This document shows positions 36,178 through 42,903 of a stretch of DNA of 64,000 nucleotides, piece after piece (the stretch's first letter is position 1; the number at the start of each line of letters is the position of its first letter). Source of the stretch: Candidatus Nitrosotalea sinensis (GTDB lineage Archaea > Thermoproteota > Nitrososphaeria > Nitrososphaerales > Nitrosopumilaceae); assembly GCF_900143675.1 (NCBI RefSeq), contig NZ_FRFC01000003.1:62001-126000 (forward strand), given 5' to 3'. The notes beneath the pieces were generated by a model that was given only the letters and a program-made list of their open reading frames with translations, was not told the DNA's origin and did no database searches. The position numbers were made by a program, and so were the translations under genes.

Positions 36178-36477
36178 ATGCCAGTTGGAATTATTCCAGA
36201 TATAGGCGAACAAATGTGCATAGGATGTGCACTCTGTGTAGAGATTTGTACATCACTAGGCCCAGACGTATTAAGAGTAAAACCAGTAGAAGGCTGGAAG
36301 AGAGGTAAAGCATTTGTATTTTATCCAGAAAGATGCATTTCAGATGGTGCATGCATAGGTGTATGCCCAACAAAGGCAATCTTCTGGATGAGACCAATGG
36401 ACTTTACTCCAGGTCAACCAGTACCACTCTACAGAAACTCTGTATTCGTAAAGGGCTGGACTGAGTTAATCGATTAA
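36178..36477 (+). CDS. two-cluster ferredoxin with a CxxDxxC site
   Basis: About 99 residues from ATG 36178 (MPVGIIPDIG). The frame continues to 36076, but the TATA box at 36147 rules out the longer form. The first cluster site is complete: CIGCALCVEIC. The second reads CISDGACIGVCP, so Asp replaces the second Cys, as in Pyrococcus furiosus ferredoxin where Asp ligates an iron. It is a small soluble electron carrier with an extended C-terminus (WMRPMDFTPGQPVPLYRN). A T-rich terminator follows. The inverted repeat upstream suggests regulation. Confidence 0.9.
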   Translation: MPVGIIPDIGEQMCIGCALCVEICTSLGPDVLRVKPVEGWKRGKAFVFYPERCISDGACIGVCPTKAIFWMRPMDFTPGQPVPLYRNSVFVKGWTELID

Positions 36478-36488
36478 GTCCGCATAAA

Positions 36489-36511
36489 ATTTCTCTTTTT
36501 ATTATTTTTAA
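36489..36511 (+). terminator. T-rich terminator after ferredoxin
   Basis: A T-dense run (TTTCTCTTTTTATTATTTTT) begins about 12 bases after the stop codon, the usual form of archaeal intrinsic terminators. Confidence 0.4.
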
Positions 36512-36539
36512 TTCAAAACTTCGTTTTCTACATATATGG

Positions 36540-36558
36540 TATAACACTATAACACGCC
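36540..36558 (+). promoter_or_regulatory. tandem TATAACAC motif before phosphatase start
   Basis: TATAACAC is repeated at 36540 and 36548. The second copy extends to TATAACACGCC, an 11-base match to 36123-36133 upstream of the ferredoxin gene. It sits between a TATATGG box (36533-36539) and the GTG at 36559, where a bound repressor would block initiation. Confidence 0.42.
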
Positions 36559-37053
36559 GTGAGTAAACCAGGAAATCTGTGGAGAAAGGTACATGGCAAA
36601 ATCGCCAAGAAACCTACCAATTTCAGCTGGTTAATTGATGACAAACTTGCTGGAAGTGGAATGCCTACTTCTGTTTCTGAAATTGACTGGATAATAAAAC
36701 AAGGGGTACGATCTATTGTCACAATGACCGAGGACTCACTTCCTGAACAATGGGTAAAAGATGTAAAATATCTTCATGTTCCAACAGAAGATTTCTCAGC
36801 ACCTGATATGCAACAAATTGATGAGGCAGTTGAATTTATTCAAACTAGAATTGTTAACAATGAACCTGTGATGGTTCACTGTGCTGCAGGAATAGGAAGA
36901 ACTGGAACAATTCTTGCTTGTTATCTTGTAAAATATCATAAAATCTCAGCAAAAGATGCTATACAAAAAGTACGAAAAGAAAGACCGGGTTCAATCCAGT
37001 CTGAATCTCAAGAGATAGCAATTGGTCTATACTATAAATTCCTAAAAAAGTAA
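36559..37053 (+). CDS. dual-specificity/tyrosine protein phosphatase
   Basis: A 164-residue cysteine-dependent phosphatase. The P-loop is VHCAAGIGRTG near 112-122 (HCx5R), the general-acid loop is PTEDFSAPD near 78-86, and SIVTMTEDSLP is the entry strand. The size fits compact archaeal dual-specificity phosphatases that remove phosphate from Tyr or Ser/Thr. Start is GTG 36559, directly after the tandem TATAACAC motif. It is separately transcribed from ferredoxin but shares its upstream motif. Confidence 0.87.
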   Translation: MSKPGNLWRKVHGKIAKKPTNFSWLIDDKLAGSGMPTSVSEIDWIIKQGVRSIVTMTEDSLPEQWVKDVKYLHVPTEDFSAPDMQQIDEAVEFIQTRIVNNEPVMVHCAAGIGRTGTILACYLVKYHKISAKDAIQKVRKERPGSIQSESQEIAIGLYYKFLKK

Positions 37054-37055
37054 TT

Positions 37056-37211
37056 CTACTCTGGAATTGATGTGGTAACCATCTTGCCGTTTTCTAGTTT
37101 GATGAAAAGATACCTGTTGTCTTTGAAAATCAAGGTTATTTCATTTTCTTTCTCTGATTTGTCTTCAACTTCAAGTAATTCTTGTCCTCTAATTCCGTCA
37201 AATTTTGCCAT
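37056..37211 (-). CDS. small acidic protein, unknown (51 aa)
   Basis: A 51-residue frame starting MAKFDGIRGQELLEVEDK and ending KLENGKMVTTSIPE. The predicted five-strand pattern (ENEITLIFKDNRYLFIKLE) looks like a real small beta protein, and codon use is like that of its neighbours. It is convergent with the phosphatase gene, with two bases between the stops. I do not recognise a family. Confidence 0.6.
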   Translation of the reverse strand: MAKFDGIRGQELLEVEDKSEKENEITLIFKDNRYLFIKLENGKMVTTSIPE

Positions 37212-37293
37212 ACTGATACCCTCATAATTTCCATTTATATCTCTTAAAATACGGATAATTGCTTACAAAAATGAAAAACTTGACTGGCAGACC

Positions 37294-37503
37294 CTAGTTT
37301 CTTGGCAGATCTGACTTGATTGTATTTTCAAATTGAGTTTGTATTGAATTTTCTATGCTTAATGCTTTATTTTGTACTTGTTGAAGTGCTGGATTTTGTT
37401 CTACTTTGTGATATCCTGCAAACGCAGCATTAATGGTTCCACTTGTACCTAGACCCAAAAATACTAGAGCTACAAACACAAATGCCAGTAGTTTCAACAG
37501 CAT
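37294..37503 (-). CDS. small exported protein
   Basis: A 69-residue protein. Residues 1-29 form a signal peptide or N-terminal anchor (LLKLLAFVFVALVFLGLG, then AAFA). The remaining ~40 residues are polar and helical (ALQQVQNKALSIENSIQ). There are no cysteines. Function unknown. Confidence 0.62.
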   Translation of the reverse strand: MLLKLLAFVFVALVFLGLGTSGTINAAFAGYHKVEQNPALQQVQNKALSIENSIQTQFENTIKSDLPRN

Positions 37504-37616
37504 TCTATTGTCACCATTTGAGTCTAGAATGGCTCAAGTTGCATTTATACATCAAGTAGAAAAGCTACTTGTTTCATATATGCAACACAAGTTGAAAAAC
37601 TTGAATTCCTTGATCT

Positions 37617-38207
37617 CTACTTGGTAACTTCTATCTCAATATCCTTAGAATGTGCAGTTTGATCAAAGGGCTCTGCATAATCATGTTTGAACCAGGAGAC
37701 ATATACCTCTGCCCCAATCTTGTGTTTTCCAACTCCTAATTCTGATGCATTAAATTGTATTTTTTCATCAAAATCAAGAAACATCTGCTGAGCTTCAGAT
37801 TGACTACTTGGAATCAATGGTTCAAAATTTTTGGATATTTGTACCCAAATTTTCTTCTCGCCCATCTGAGTAAGCTTTGGGTTGCGTGTCCAAAAAAGTG
37901 CAACTTTCTTGTATGTGTCTAATGGCTTTCCAACTTCCTTCTTTCTTAGCCCGCTTGTGTGAAGTTTGACACCGTATCTTAGCTTGAAAGTATTGTCGTG
38001 ATTATTGTAAGCTTTTTCCCAGTTTTTCTCAGTAAAGGCCTCTCTGAGTGCTCCTGTGACAGAAAACTTGACGTTTAGTGTAATACTGTCTTCTATTCTT
38101 GGTTTGTCTGAAGATTTCTCAAGAGAAACTTCACTTATTGAATTTTTATCGCTTGTCAATGATTGGGGATGGTTTATATCCTCAATAAGTATTTTTTTGA
38201 CTAACAT
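37617..38207 (-). CDS. hypothetical beta-rich protein
   Basis: A 196-residue soluble protein without signal peptide. It has alternating strands (SITLNVKFSVTG, FKLRYGVKLHTSG, KKVALFWTRNP, KKIWVQISKNF, GAEVYVSWFKHDY), an immunoglobulin-like or jelly-roll pattern. A family is not recognised. It is divergent from rpoL; the first codons of the two genes are back to back, so their promoters must overlap each other's genes. Confidence 0.7.
   Translation of the reverse strand: MLVKKILIEDINHPQSLTSDKNSISEVSLEKSSDKPRIEDSITLNVKFSVTGALREAFTEKNWEKAYNNHDNTFKLRYGVKLHTSGLRKKEVGKPLDTYKKVALFWTRNPKLTQMGEKKIWVQISKNFEPLIPSSQSEAQQMFLDFDEKIQFNASELGVGKHKIGAEVYVSWFKHDYAEPFDQTAHSKDIEIEVTK
38173..38179 (+). promoter_or_regulatory. 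TATA box of rpoL-tfs-pcn
   Basis: TTTATAT is centred ~30 bases before the ATG at 38206, inside the 5' part of the divergent gene. Confidence 0.5.
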
Positions 38208-38487
38208 GGATGTTCAGCTGAAAAAATCTTCGCCAAAAGAAGTTCAATTGGACATAAGAAAATCCGATATCAGCACTCTCTATATAGTACAATATGAGAT
38301 GCTCAAGGATCCTACTGTAGAGTTTGCAGGTGTAGTATTGAAACACCCATTGACAAAACAACTGGCAATGAGAGTAAACACCTCAAAAGGCAATCCAGTC
38401 AAAGAGATCGAAAAGGCAACAAAGGCTGCCATGGAATACACTGAAGAACTAAAAAAAGCAATTTTTTCTAAAATTAAAGGTGAGTAG
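38206..38487 (+). CDS. rpoL: RNA polymerase subunit L (Rpb11-like)
   Basis: A 93-residue subunit that pairs with RpoD to form the assembly platform of archaeal RNA polymerase. YIVQYEMLKDPTVEFAGVV and KHPLTKQLAMRVNT match the family's strand-and-loop region, followed by the long C-terminal helix. The frame is open upstream to 38056, but ATG 38206 (MDVQLKKSS) follows the TATA box and gives the family length. The stop abuts the TFS start, so transcription with tfs and pcn is expected. Confidence 0.9.
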   Translation: MDVQLKKSSPKEVQLDIRKSDISTLYIVQYEMLKDPTVEFAGVVLKHPLTKQLAMRVNTSKGNPVKEIEKATKAAMEYTEELKKAIFSKIKGE

Positions 38488-38802
38488 ATGAAATTCTGTC
38501 CCAAGTGTCAGGCTAGATTAAAGATAGATAGTTCTGACTCTGAATTTGTATGTCCAAAGTGTGGGTACAGCGAAAAAGGAAGCAAGACTACTAAGGCAGT
38601 AAAAAGTGAAAGTGTTTCAAATATCAATGTCTTAGATGAGGAAGAAAAAAAGGAAGCATTGCCTACAATTAAGATTGATTGTGAAAAATGTGGACATGGA
38701 GAAGCTGTGTGGTGGATGCTTCAGACAAGAAGTGCTGATGAACCAACTACACAATTTTACAGATGCATAAAATGCAGCTATACCTGGCGCAATTACGCAT
38801 AA
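38488..38802 (+). CDS. transcription factor S (TFS, RNA cleavage factor)
   Basis: A 104-residue homologue of TFIIS/Rpb9. The N-terminal zinc ribbon is CPKCQARL...CPKCG. The C-terminal ribbon is CEKCGHGEAVWW...CIKC, with the acidic hairpin SADEPTTQ whose Asp-Glu stimulates transcript cleavage in stalled polymerase. The intact DE pair indicates an active factor rather than an inhibitory paralogue. It directly follows rpoL. Confidence 0.94.
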   Translation: MKFCPKCQARLKIDSSDSEFVCPKCGYSEKGSKTTKAVKSESVSNINVLDEEEKKEALPTIKIDCEKCGHGEAVWWMLQTRSADEPTTQFYRCIKCSYTWRNYA

Positions 38803-38838
38803 AGATTTAACTTGGACATTCTTGAGATGTGATTAAGT

Positions 38839-39585
38839 TTGGTATTTTCTGCAAAGACTGGGGGTTCTGAAGAATGGAAGGCAGTAATATCTGCTATATC
38901 TACACTTGTTGAAGAAGCTACATTCGAAGCCACTGGTGAAGGAATTGCTTTTAGAGGAATGGATCCGTCACATGTAGCATTAATTGATATTGCTTGGCCT
39001 AACTCTGCATTTGAAAAATATGTTTGTGATGCAGATGTCAAATTCGGAGTAAGAATAGATGAATTTTCAAAACTCATCAAAAGGGCAGATAAAAAAGACA
39101 ATATAGAAATCAGCATATCTGAAGATAATCTTTTACTTGTTACAATTGGTAAAAATAAAAAATACAAAATGAGATTGATTGAAAGTTCTGCAACTGATAC
39201 CCCACTTCCAAAAATTACTTACAATGCCAAGGTGGGTGTAACGGCTGCTGAATTTGACAAAATACTTGGAGACGTTCAGGTGGTTTCTGAATATTTGTCC
39301 ATTAATGCTAGTTCAACAAAGGCAGAGTTTTCAGGAAGAGGTGATTCTGGTGAGGCAACAATAACACTTGAAAAAGGAATGCCTGAGATGCCAGAGATTG
39401 ATGTAAAAGAAGACAGCAATGCAACATATAGCTTAGAATATCTTAATAGTATTGTAAAGGCAGTTGGCACTGTTGCAGGCACAATAGTCTGTGAATATTC
39501 AAGTAAAATGCCTCTTAGACTAGAGTTTAAAGTAGCAAACATAGGGAGAATCCACTTCTATCTTGCTCCTAGAGTGGAGAGCTAG
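38839..39585 (+). CDS. pcn: PCNA sliding clamp
   Basis: A 248-residue trimeric clamp that tethers polymerase D, ligase and Fen1. EGIAFRGMDPSHVALIDI near 32-49 and the interdomain part around residue 120 are characteristic, and FYLAPRVES at the C-terminus matches the conserved end used by PIP-box partners. The start is TTG at 38839, because a stop codon lies three codons upstream in frame. It is 36 bases after TFS, so transcription and replication factors are co-expressed. Confidence 0.97.
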   Translation: MVFSAKTGGSEEWKAVISAISTLVEEATFEATGEGIAFRGMDPSHVALIDIAWPNSAFEKYVCDADVKFGVRIDEFSKLIKRADKKDNIEISISEDNLLLVTIGKNKKYKMRLIESSATDTPLPKITYNAKVGVTAAEFDKILGDVQVVSEYLSINASSTKAEFSGRGDSGEATITLEKGMPEMPEIDVKEDSNATYSLEYLNSIVKAVGTVAGTIVCEYSSKMPLRLEFKVANIGRIHFYLAPRVES

Positions 39586-39672
39586 TTCAAATTGCAGAAA
39601 TACATTGCCAATTTGATATTAACAGAACGTCTGTAGAAAAGCTAAAGTAAATAACAATTCAGAGAATTATTC

Positions 39673-40137
39673 ATGTCGAAAGAGCTTCGGATCAAAAAAG
39701 GCGATGTAGAACTTGCCATACATTTCGATACCAAAGACCAGCTAAAAGAACGATTAGAGGATTATGAAGAGATTTCGAAGATTGTTGAAGAAAGATTAGG
39801 TGTTTCATTTGAATCTAAGAAAGCAATAAGAAAAGATCTAGAAGGCATATGCGATTTTGAGAATAACCATATCGTGCTCATTAAATCTCCATCTTCGAAA
39901 GTAAAGAAGGTGTGTCTAGTTTTACATGCATATGGCCCTTCTGGGGCAACTTTGGAAGAAATTACCCTAAGCAGTGGAGTTACAAACCCCTCAAGAAATG
40001 TCATAAACAATACAGCTAATAAAAAATATTTCAGAAGACTAGTGCAAGGAAGATACGCATTAAGTGATAAGGGGATATCCTTTGTTACGGATGAAATTTT
40101 ACCTGAGTTGAAAGGTGGAAATAATGGCACAAATTAG
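39673..40137 (+). CDS. island protein A: hairpin plus winged-helix (154 aa)
   Basis: I do not know this family. It begins with a basic strand pair (ELRIKKGDVELAIHF). A helical middle follows (KDQLKERLEDYEEISKIVEE), then a linker. The C-terminal part looks like a winged helix (LEEITLSSGVTNPSRN, then a basic wing RLVQGRYALSDKGISFV). It ends LPELKGGNNGTN, much like island protein C. It overlaps gene B by 14 bases, so translation is coupled. A DNA- or RNA-binding role is likely; the partner is unknown. Confidence 0.65.
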   Translation: MSKELRIKKGDVELAIHFDTKDQLKERLEDYEEISKIVEERLGVSFESKKAIRKDLEGICDFENNHIVLIKSPSSKVKKVCLVLHAYGPSGATLEEITLSSGVTNPSRNVINNTANKKYFRRLVQGRYALSDKGISFVTDEILPELKGGNNGTN

Positions 40138-40570
40138 AATTAAAACAAAAGTTGGAGAAGTTGCAATAGATTTTAGTGATAACAAAGATCTTGAAAATCA
40201 ATTATCTAAAATTGATTTTAAGGACTTGGAAAATATTGTAGCGAAAAGCGTACCTAACATATTACGTGTAGAAACAACAGTGATTGAAGAATTCAAAGAT
40301 CTTTACAGATTAGATTCTTCTGGCAATGTTCACCTGAATAAAATTCCGAAGAAAAAAGGCGATGCGATAAAACTGGCTGTCTTCCTTTCTGAAAAAGGTC
40401 TTTCAACTAACGAAGTAAAAACTTCTACAGGGATTTCAAACCCAAAGGCTTACATGAATAAAAAAGATTTCATAGAGAATGGAGATTCTTTTACCTTAGA
40501 AACAGAAGCTCGAAAAGATGTGCTAGAAAAGATAATTCCAAAATTAAGGCAGAATAATAAATCAGACTAG
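40124..40570 (+). CDS. island protein B: hairpin plus winged-helix (148 aa)
   Basis: A paralogue of island proteins A and C. AQIRIKTKVGEVAIDF is the hairpin start, followed by DLENQLSKIDFKDLENIV and a linker with DLYRLDSSGNVHL. A winged helix (LSTNEVKTSTGISNPKAYM) and KIIPKLRQNN close the protein. ATG 40124 is chosen because GGTGG lies 7-11 bases upstream inside gene A; ATG 40115 is three codons earlier. Its stop overlaps the convergent HEPN gene by 9 bases. Confidence 0.65.
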   Translation: MAQIRIKTKVGEVAIDFSDNKDLENQLSKIDFKDLENIVAKSVPNILRVETTVIEEFKDLYRLDSSGNVHLNKIPKKKGDAIKLAVFLSEKGLSTNEVKTSTGISNPKAYMNKKDFIENGDSFTLETEARKDVLEKIIPKLRQNNKSD

Positions 40571-41317
40571 AAACTTTTTACGTAGTTTGGATTCACCTTT
40601 ACCTTTTAATCTTAATTCACCTCTCTCAATATGACCATTACCCCTTAATTCCGATAAGCGCGCAGCTAAAACATTCTCTGGTATGCTAAATCCGCTTAAC
40701 ATGAGAGATTGTCTTAATTCATCATCTAATGGAGTCCTGGCACGAGTAACTTGATATCCAAAAATTACAAGCATAATTTGTTCGGTATTTTTCGGTTCTG
40801 CTGGAGTTGTTATTCTTACAAGATGTTTTCCTTCTATTTCTACCGGGTCGAATGAAACAGGTTCCTTTAATGACACATTAGTCTTGGCAAGCTCTTTTCT
40901 TACGTTATGAACAGATTTCTGCCACTCAGATTCTGTCATCTGTATGTTAAAGAGAATTCTAAACAATTCCTTGGCATCTTTCACATACTCATTGATCACT
41001 TTGTCTAGAACTGTTGTAATATCAGCACCATGGTAGAGATTATTTCTCGTATCATGAAATTGTTTTATTCTTTGGCTCAAATCAGAAGGAACTTTTCTAT
41101 TACCTTCCAAAATTCCCAGAATCTTGTAAAGTGCATCATTTGAGCTTAATTCTTTCTTTTGTAAGAGACTATTAGTTTTAGCATAAAACTTTAAACCGAA
41201 TTCAACAGCATTATCTATTACAATCAATGCCAATCTATTGCTAGAATCTAAAGTGCTTTCTTTGAGGGCAATTCCAAGAGTAATCTGCTCAATTATTTCT
41301 TTAATCCATAAATCCAT
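40562..41317 (-). CDS. HEPN-like domain fused to winged helix (251 aa)
   Basis: Residues 1-135 are all helix and carry FHDTRNNLYHGAD near 88-100, that is R91-x4-H96, the signature of HEPN domains that are often RNases in toxin-antitoxin and antiviral systems. Residues ~160-250 form a winged helix like those of island proteins A-C (RTPLDDELRQSL, then VLAARLSELRGNGHIERGE). It is the last gene of a minus-strand set, 3 bases after protein C. If active it would be a toxin or effector with its own nucleic-acid-binding end. HEPN domains can also be structural, so RNase activity is inference. Confidence 0.7.
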   Translation of the reverse strand: MDLWIKEIIEQITLGIALKESTLDSSNRLALIVIDNAVEFGLKFYAKTNSLLQKKELSSNDALYKILGILEGNRKVPSDLSQRIKQFHDTRNNLYHGADITTVLDKVINEYVKDAKELFRILFNIQMTESEWQKSVHNVRKELAKTNVSLKEPVSFDPVEIEGKHLVRITTPAEPKNTEQIMLVIFGYQVTRARTPLDDELRQSLMLSGFSIPENVLAARLSELRGNGHIERGELRLKGKGESKLRKKFLV

Positions 41318-41320
41318 AAT

Positions 41321-41770
41321 CTAACTACCATTGTTTAGTTTTTTCAATTTTGGAACTACCTCATTGATAATCCATGAAAGGCCAGCCGCATTGAGTTTGT
41401 AATAGCCACGTTCAAGTTTATCGAAATATTTTGAATTTCTCATATAATCCTGTGATTGTTTCACACCGCTAAACAGAGTAATGAGATCTGTCTTTAGAGG
41501 TTTAGGATCGTATGCATACAAAACTATTCCAATATTTTCAGTTTTAGTTCCTGGTCTTAGTATTGAGATAGAGCCATCATCATTAATTGTGTAAATATCT
41601 TCAAAGCCAAATTTTACTTTTGGTTTTTCTTTACCCTTTAGGTGACCAACTTTAGAATTTACAATTTCTATAACTTTATCTATGTTTGCAAGGCCTTTTT
41701 CTAAATCTGATACTTCATTGTATGGTATAACAACTTCACCAAATTCTGTTCTTATCCTAACTTCTGACAA
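41321..41770 (-). CDS. island protein C: hairpin plus winged-helix (149 aa)
   Basis: A paralogue of proteins A and B. SEVRIRTEFGEVVIPY is the hairpin start, DIYTINDDGSISIL the linker, then a winged helix (LKTDLITLFSGVKQSQDYM, then KLERGYYKLNAAGLSWI) and the end VPKLKKLNNGS. The start chosen is TTG 41770, because GGAGGT sits just upstream within the preceding gene; the frame is open to ATG 41785. It overlaps the 60-residue gene by 14 bases and precedes the HEPN gene by 3. Confidence 0.66.
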   Translation of the reverse strand: MSEVRIRTEFGEVVIPYNEVSDLEKGLANIDKVIEIVNSKVGHLKGKEKPKVKFGFEDIYTINDDGSISILRPGTKTENIGIVLYAYDPKPLKTDLITLFSGVKQSQDYMRNSKYFDKLERGYYKLNAAGLSWIINEVVPKLKKLNNGS

Positions 41771-41939
41771 TTTTGATACCTCCATTATTAATTGAATTCT
41801 GGATTAAAAACCAATATCCGAAAAGTTCCATCTCGCGTTTCTCATGATCCTCTAATTTACGCTCTACGATGTGCCAGAAATTGTTTGCATGTTTCTTTTC
41901 TATCGATTTTTTACCTTTTTGATCTTTTTTTCCAAACAT
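41757..41939 (-). CDS. island protein D: lysine-rich 60-residue protein
   Basis: Starts MFGKKDQKGKKSIEKKHANN: a strongly basic N-terminus, then an amphipathic helix with Trp and Glu (FWHIVERKLEDHEKREM) and a short hydrophobic stretch. Its last codons contain the GGAGGT that serves gene C. A TTTAAATA box ~28 bases upstream suggests a leaderless start of the D-C-HEPN operon. It could be an antitoxin-size partner, but nothing proves it. Confidence 0.52.
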   Translation of the reverse strand: MFGKKDQKGKKSIEKKHANNFWHIVERKLEDHEKREMELFGYWFLIQNSINNGGIKIVRS

Positions 41940-42131
41940 ACTCTCTCATATTATAGAATTCTTTTAAATATTAATGGTTTATAATAAAAATTGGAAAATG
42001 CTATTTAGCGAGTTAGTTAGATGGAATTAAAACGATGAATAATTCCATTAACATATCAGTAAGATTGCTAATCTAGAAATCATTTTCAATCAAAAAATGA
42101 AATCTTAATGCTTGTAATCTTAAAACTGTAT
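41940..42131. other. AT-rich spacer of the island
   Basis: 192 AT-rich bases with no supported gene. It holds the promoter of the minus-strand D-C-HEPN set at its left end. No tRNA remnant or direct repeat marking an attachment site is seen. Confidence 0.4.
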
Positions 42132-42743
42132 TCAAATACTTGGTCTAATCTTGTCTTCTTTTATTATCTTTGTAATTTTTTCCTTTGCCTTGTCTGAAAC
42201 CGATATTTTATCAAATAACGTCAACAACCGATTATCTTTCTTATTATCTTTCAGCCATTTGTTAATTACTCCTACAGAAAGATCAACTATTCGTTTTGAA
42301 GATTCTCCTAACTTATTATGTATATGCAAAATCTTACAATCAATTTCATATATCAAACGTTCCAGCGCAAGCCTCTCCTGAAAGGATTCTGCCTTGTCTA
42401 GTTGTTCACGTAATCTAGTTCTTTGAACTTCCAGTCGCTGCATATTGAAAATTATTACATTTTCAGGATTCAGAATATTACTTTTGTTGTATATTTTAGT
42501 ATACCAATAATCAATGTAACCGTTTACTGTATTTCTGTTTATTTTCATCAACTCTGAAATTTTTCTTGCAGAATAACCATACTCAAAATGTAGCTTGTAT
42601 ACTTCCTGTCTTCTTTTGTCCCGTTCAAATTTAGAATAAGGTCCACCATTTTTTGATCTTGTTTTAGATACTTGTTTCTTATTTTCTTCAATAAATTCAG
42701 CATCAACAACAGGTAATTCCAAATCTTCAGTTGTTATTTGCAT
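42132..42743 (-). CDS. helix-turn-helix protein of the island (203 aa)
   Basis: A 203-residue, mostly helical, basic protein. Residues ~50-85 carry a homeodomain-like helix-turn-helix (YGYSARKISELMKINRNTVN), like resolvase or terminase-small-subunit ends. A long helical segment (VQRTRLREQLDKAESFQERLAL) suggests a coiled coil for oligomerization. A family is not recognised. It is transcribed away from aspartate kinase. A perfect 14-bp palindrome lies just upstream of its TATA-like element and may be its own operator. Confidence 0.7.
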   Translation of the reverse strand: MQITTEDLELPVVDAEFIEENKKQVSKTRSKNGGPYSKFERDKRRQEVYKLHFEYGYSARKISELMKINRNTVNGYIDYWYTKIYNKSNILNPENVIIFNMQRLEVQRTRLREQLDKAESFQERLALERLIYEIDCKILHIHNKLGESSKRIVDLSVGVINKWLKDNKKDNRLLTLFDKISVSDKAKEKITKIIKEDKIRPSI

Positions 42744-42774
42744 TCTTACCTAATAAAATTTATGGTATATTACA

Positions 42775-42788
42775 GTACTGTACAGTAC
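42775..42788. promoter_or_regulatory. 14-bp perfect palindrome, candidate operator
   Basis: GTACTGTACAGTAC lies 32 bases upstream of the helix-turn-helix gene start (42743, minus), adjoining TAATATACC which would be its TATA box. The position overlaps the BRE side, a classic repressor site. The dyad fits a dimeric helix-turn-helix protein. Confidence 0.5.
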
Positions 42789-42903
42789 CTTCGTAAGAAA
42801 AATGGCATAGTTTGGCCTAGTCTTGTTATATGATCTAAGAGAAATTAGGCCTAAAGTAAGCCTATAAAAGATTTTAAGGATATCAAGTCGAGGTTATACT
42901 GAT

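Noticed and set aside
38056-38205. 50-residue N-terminal extension of RpoL
   Set aside because: It lies on the opposite strand of another gene and upstream of the TATA box; the family length is ~90 residues.
39586-42903. Integrated plasmid or virus with attachment sites
   Set aside because: No integrase, tRNA junction or flanking direct repeat could be found; the island is bounded directly by core genes.
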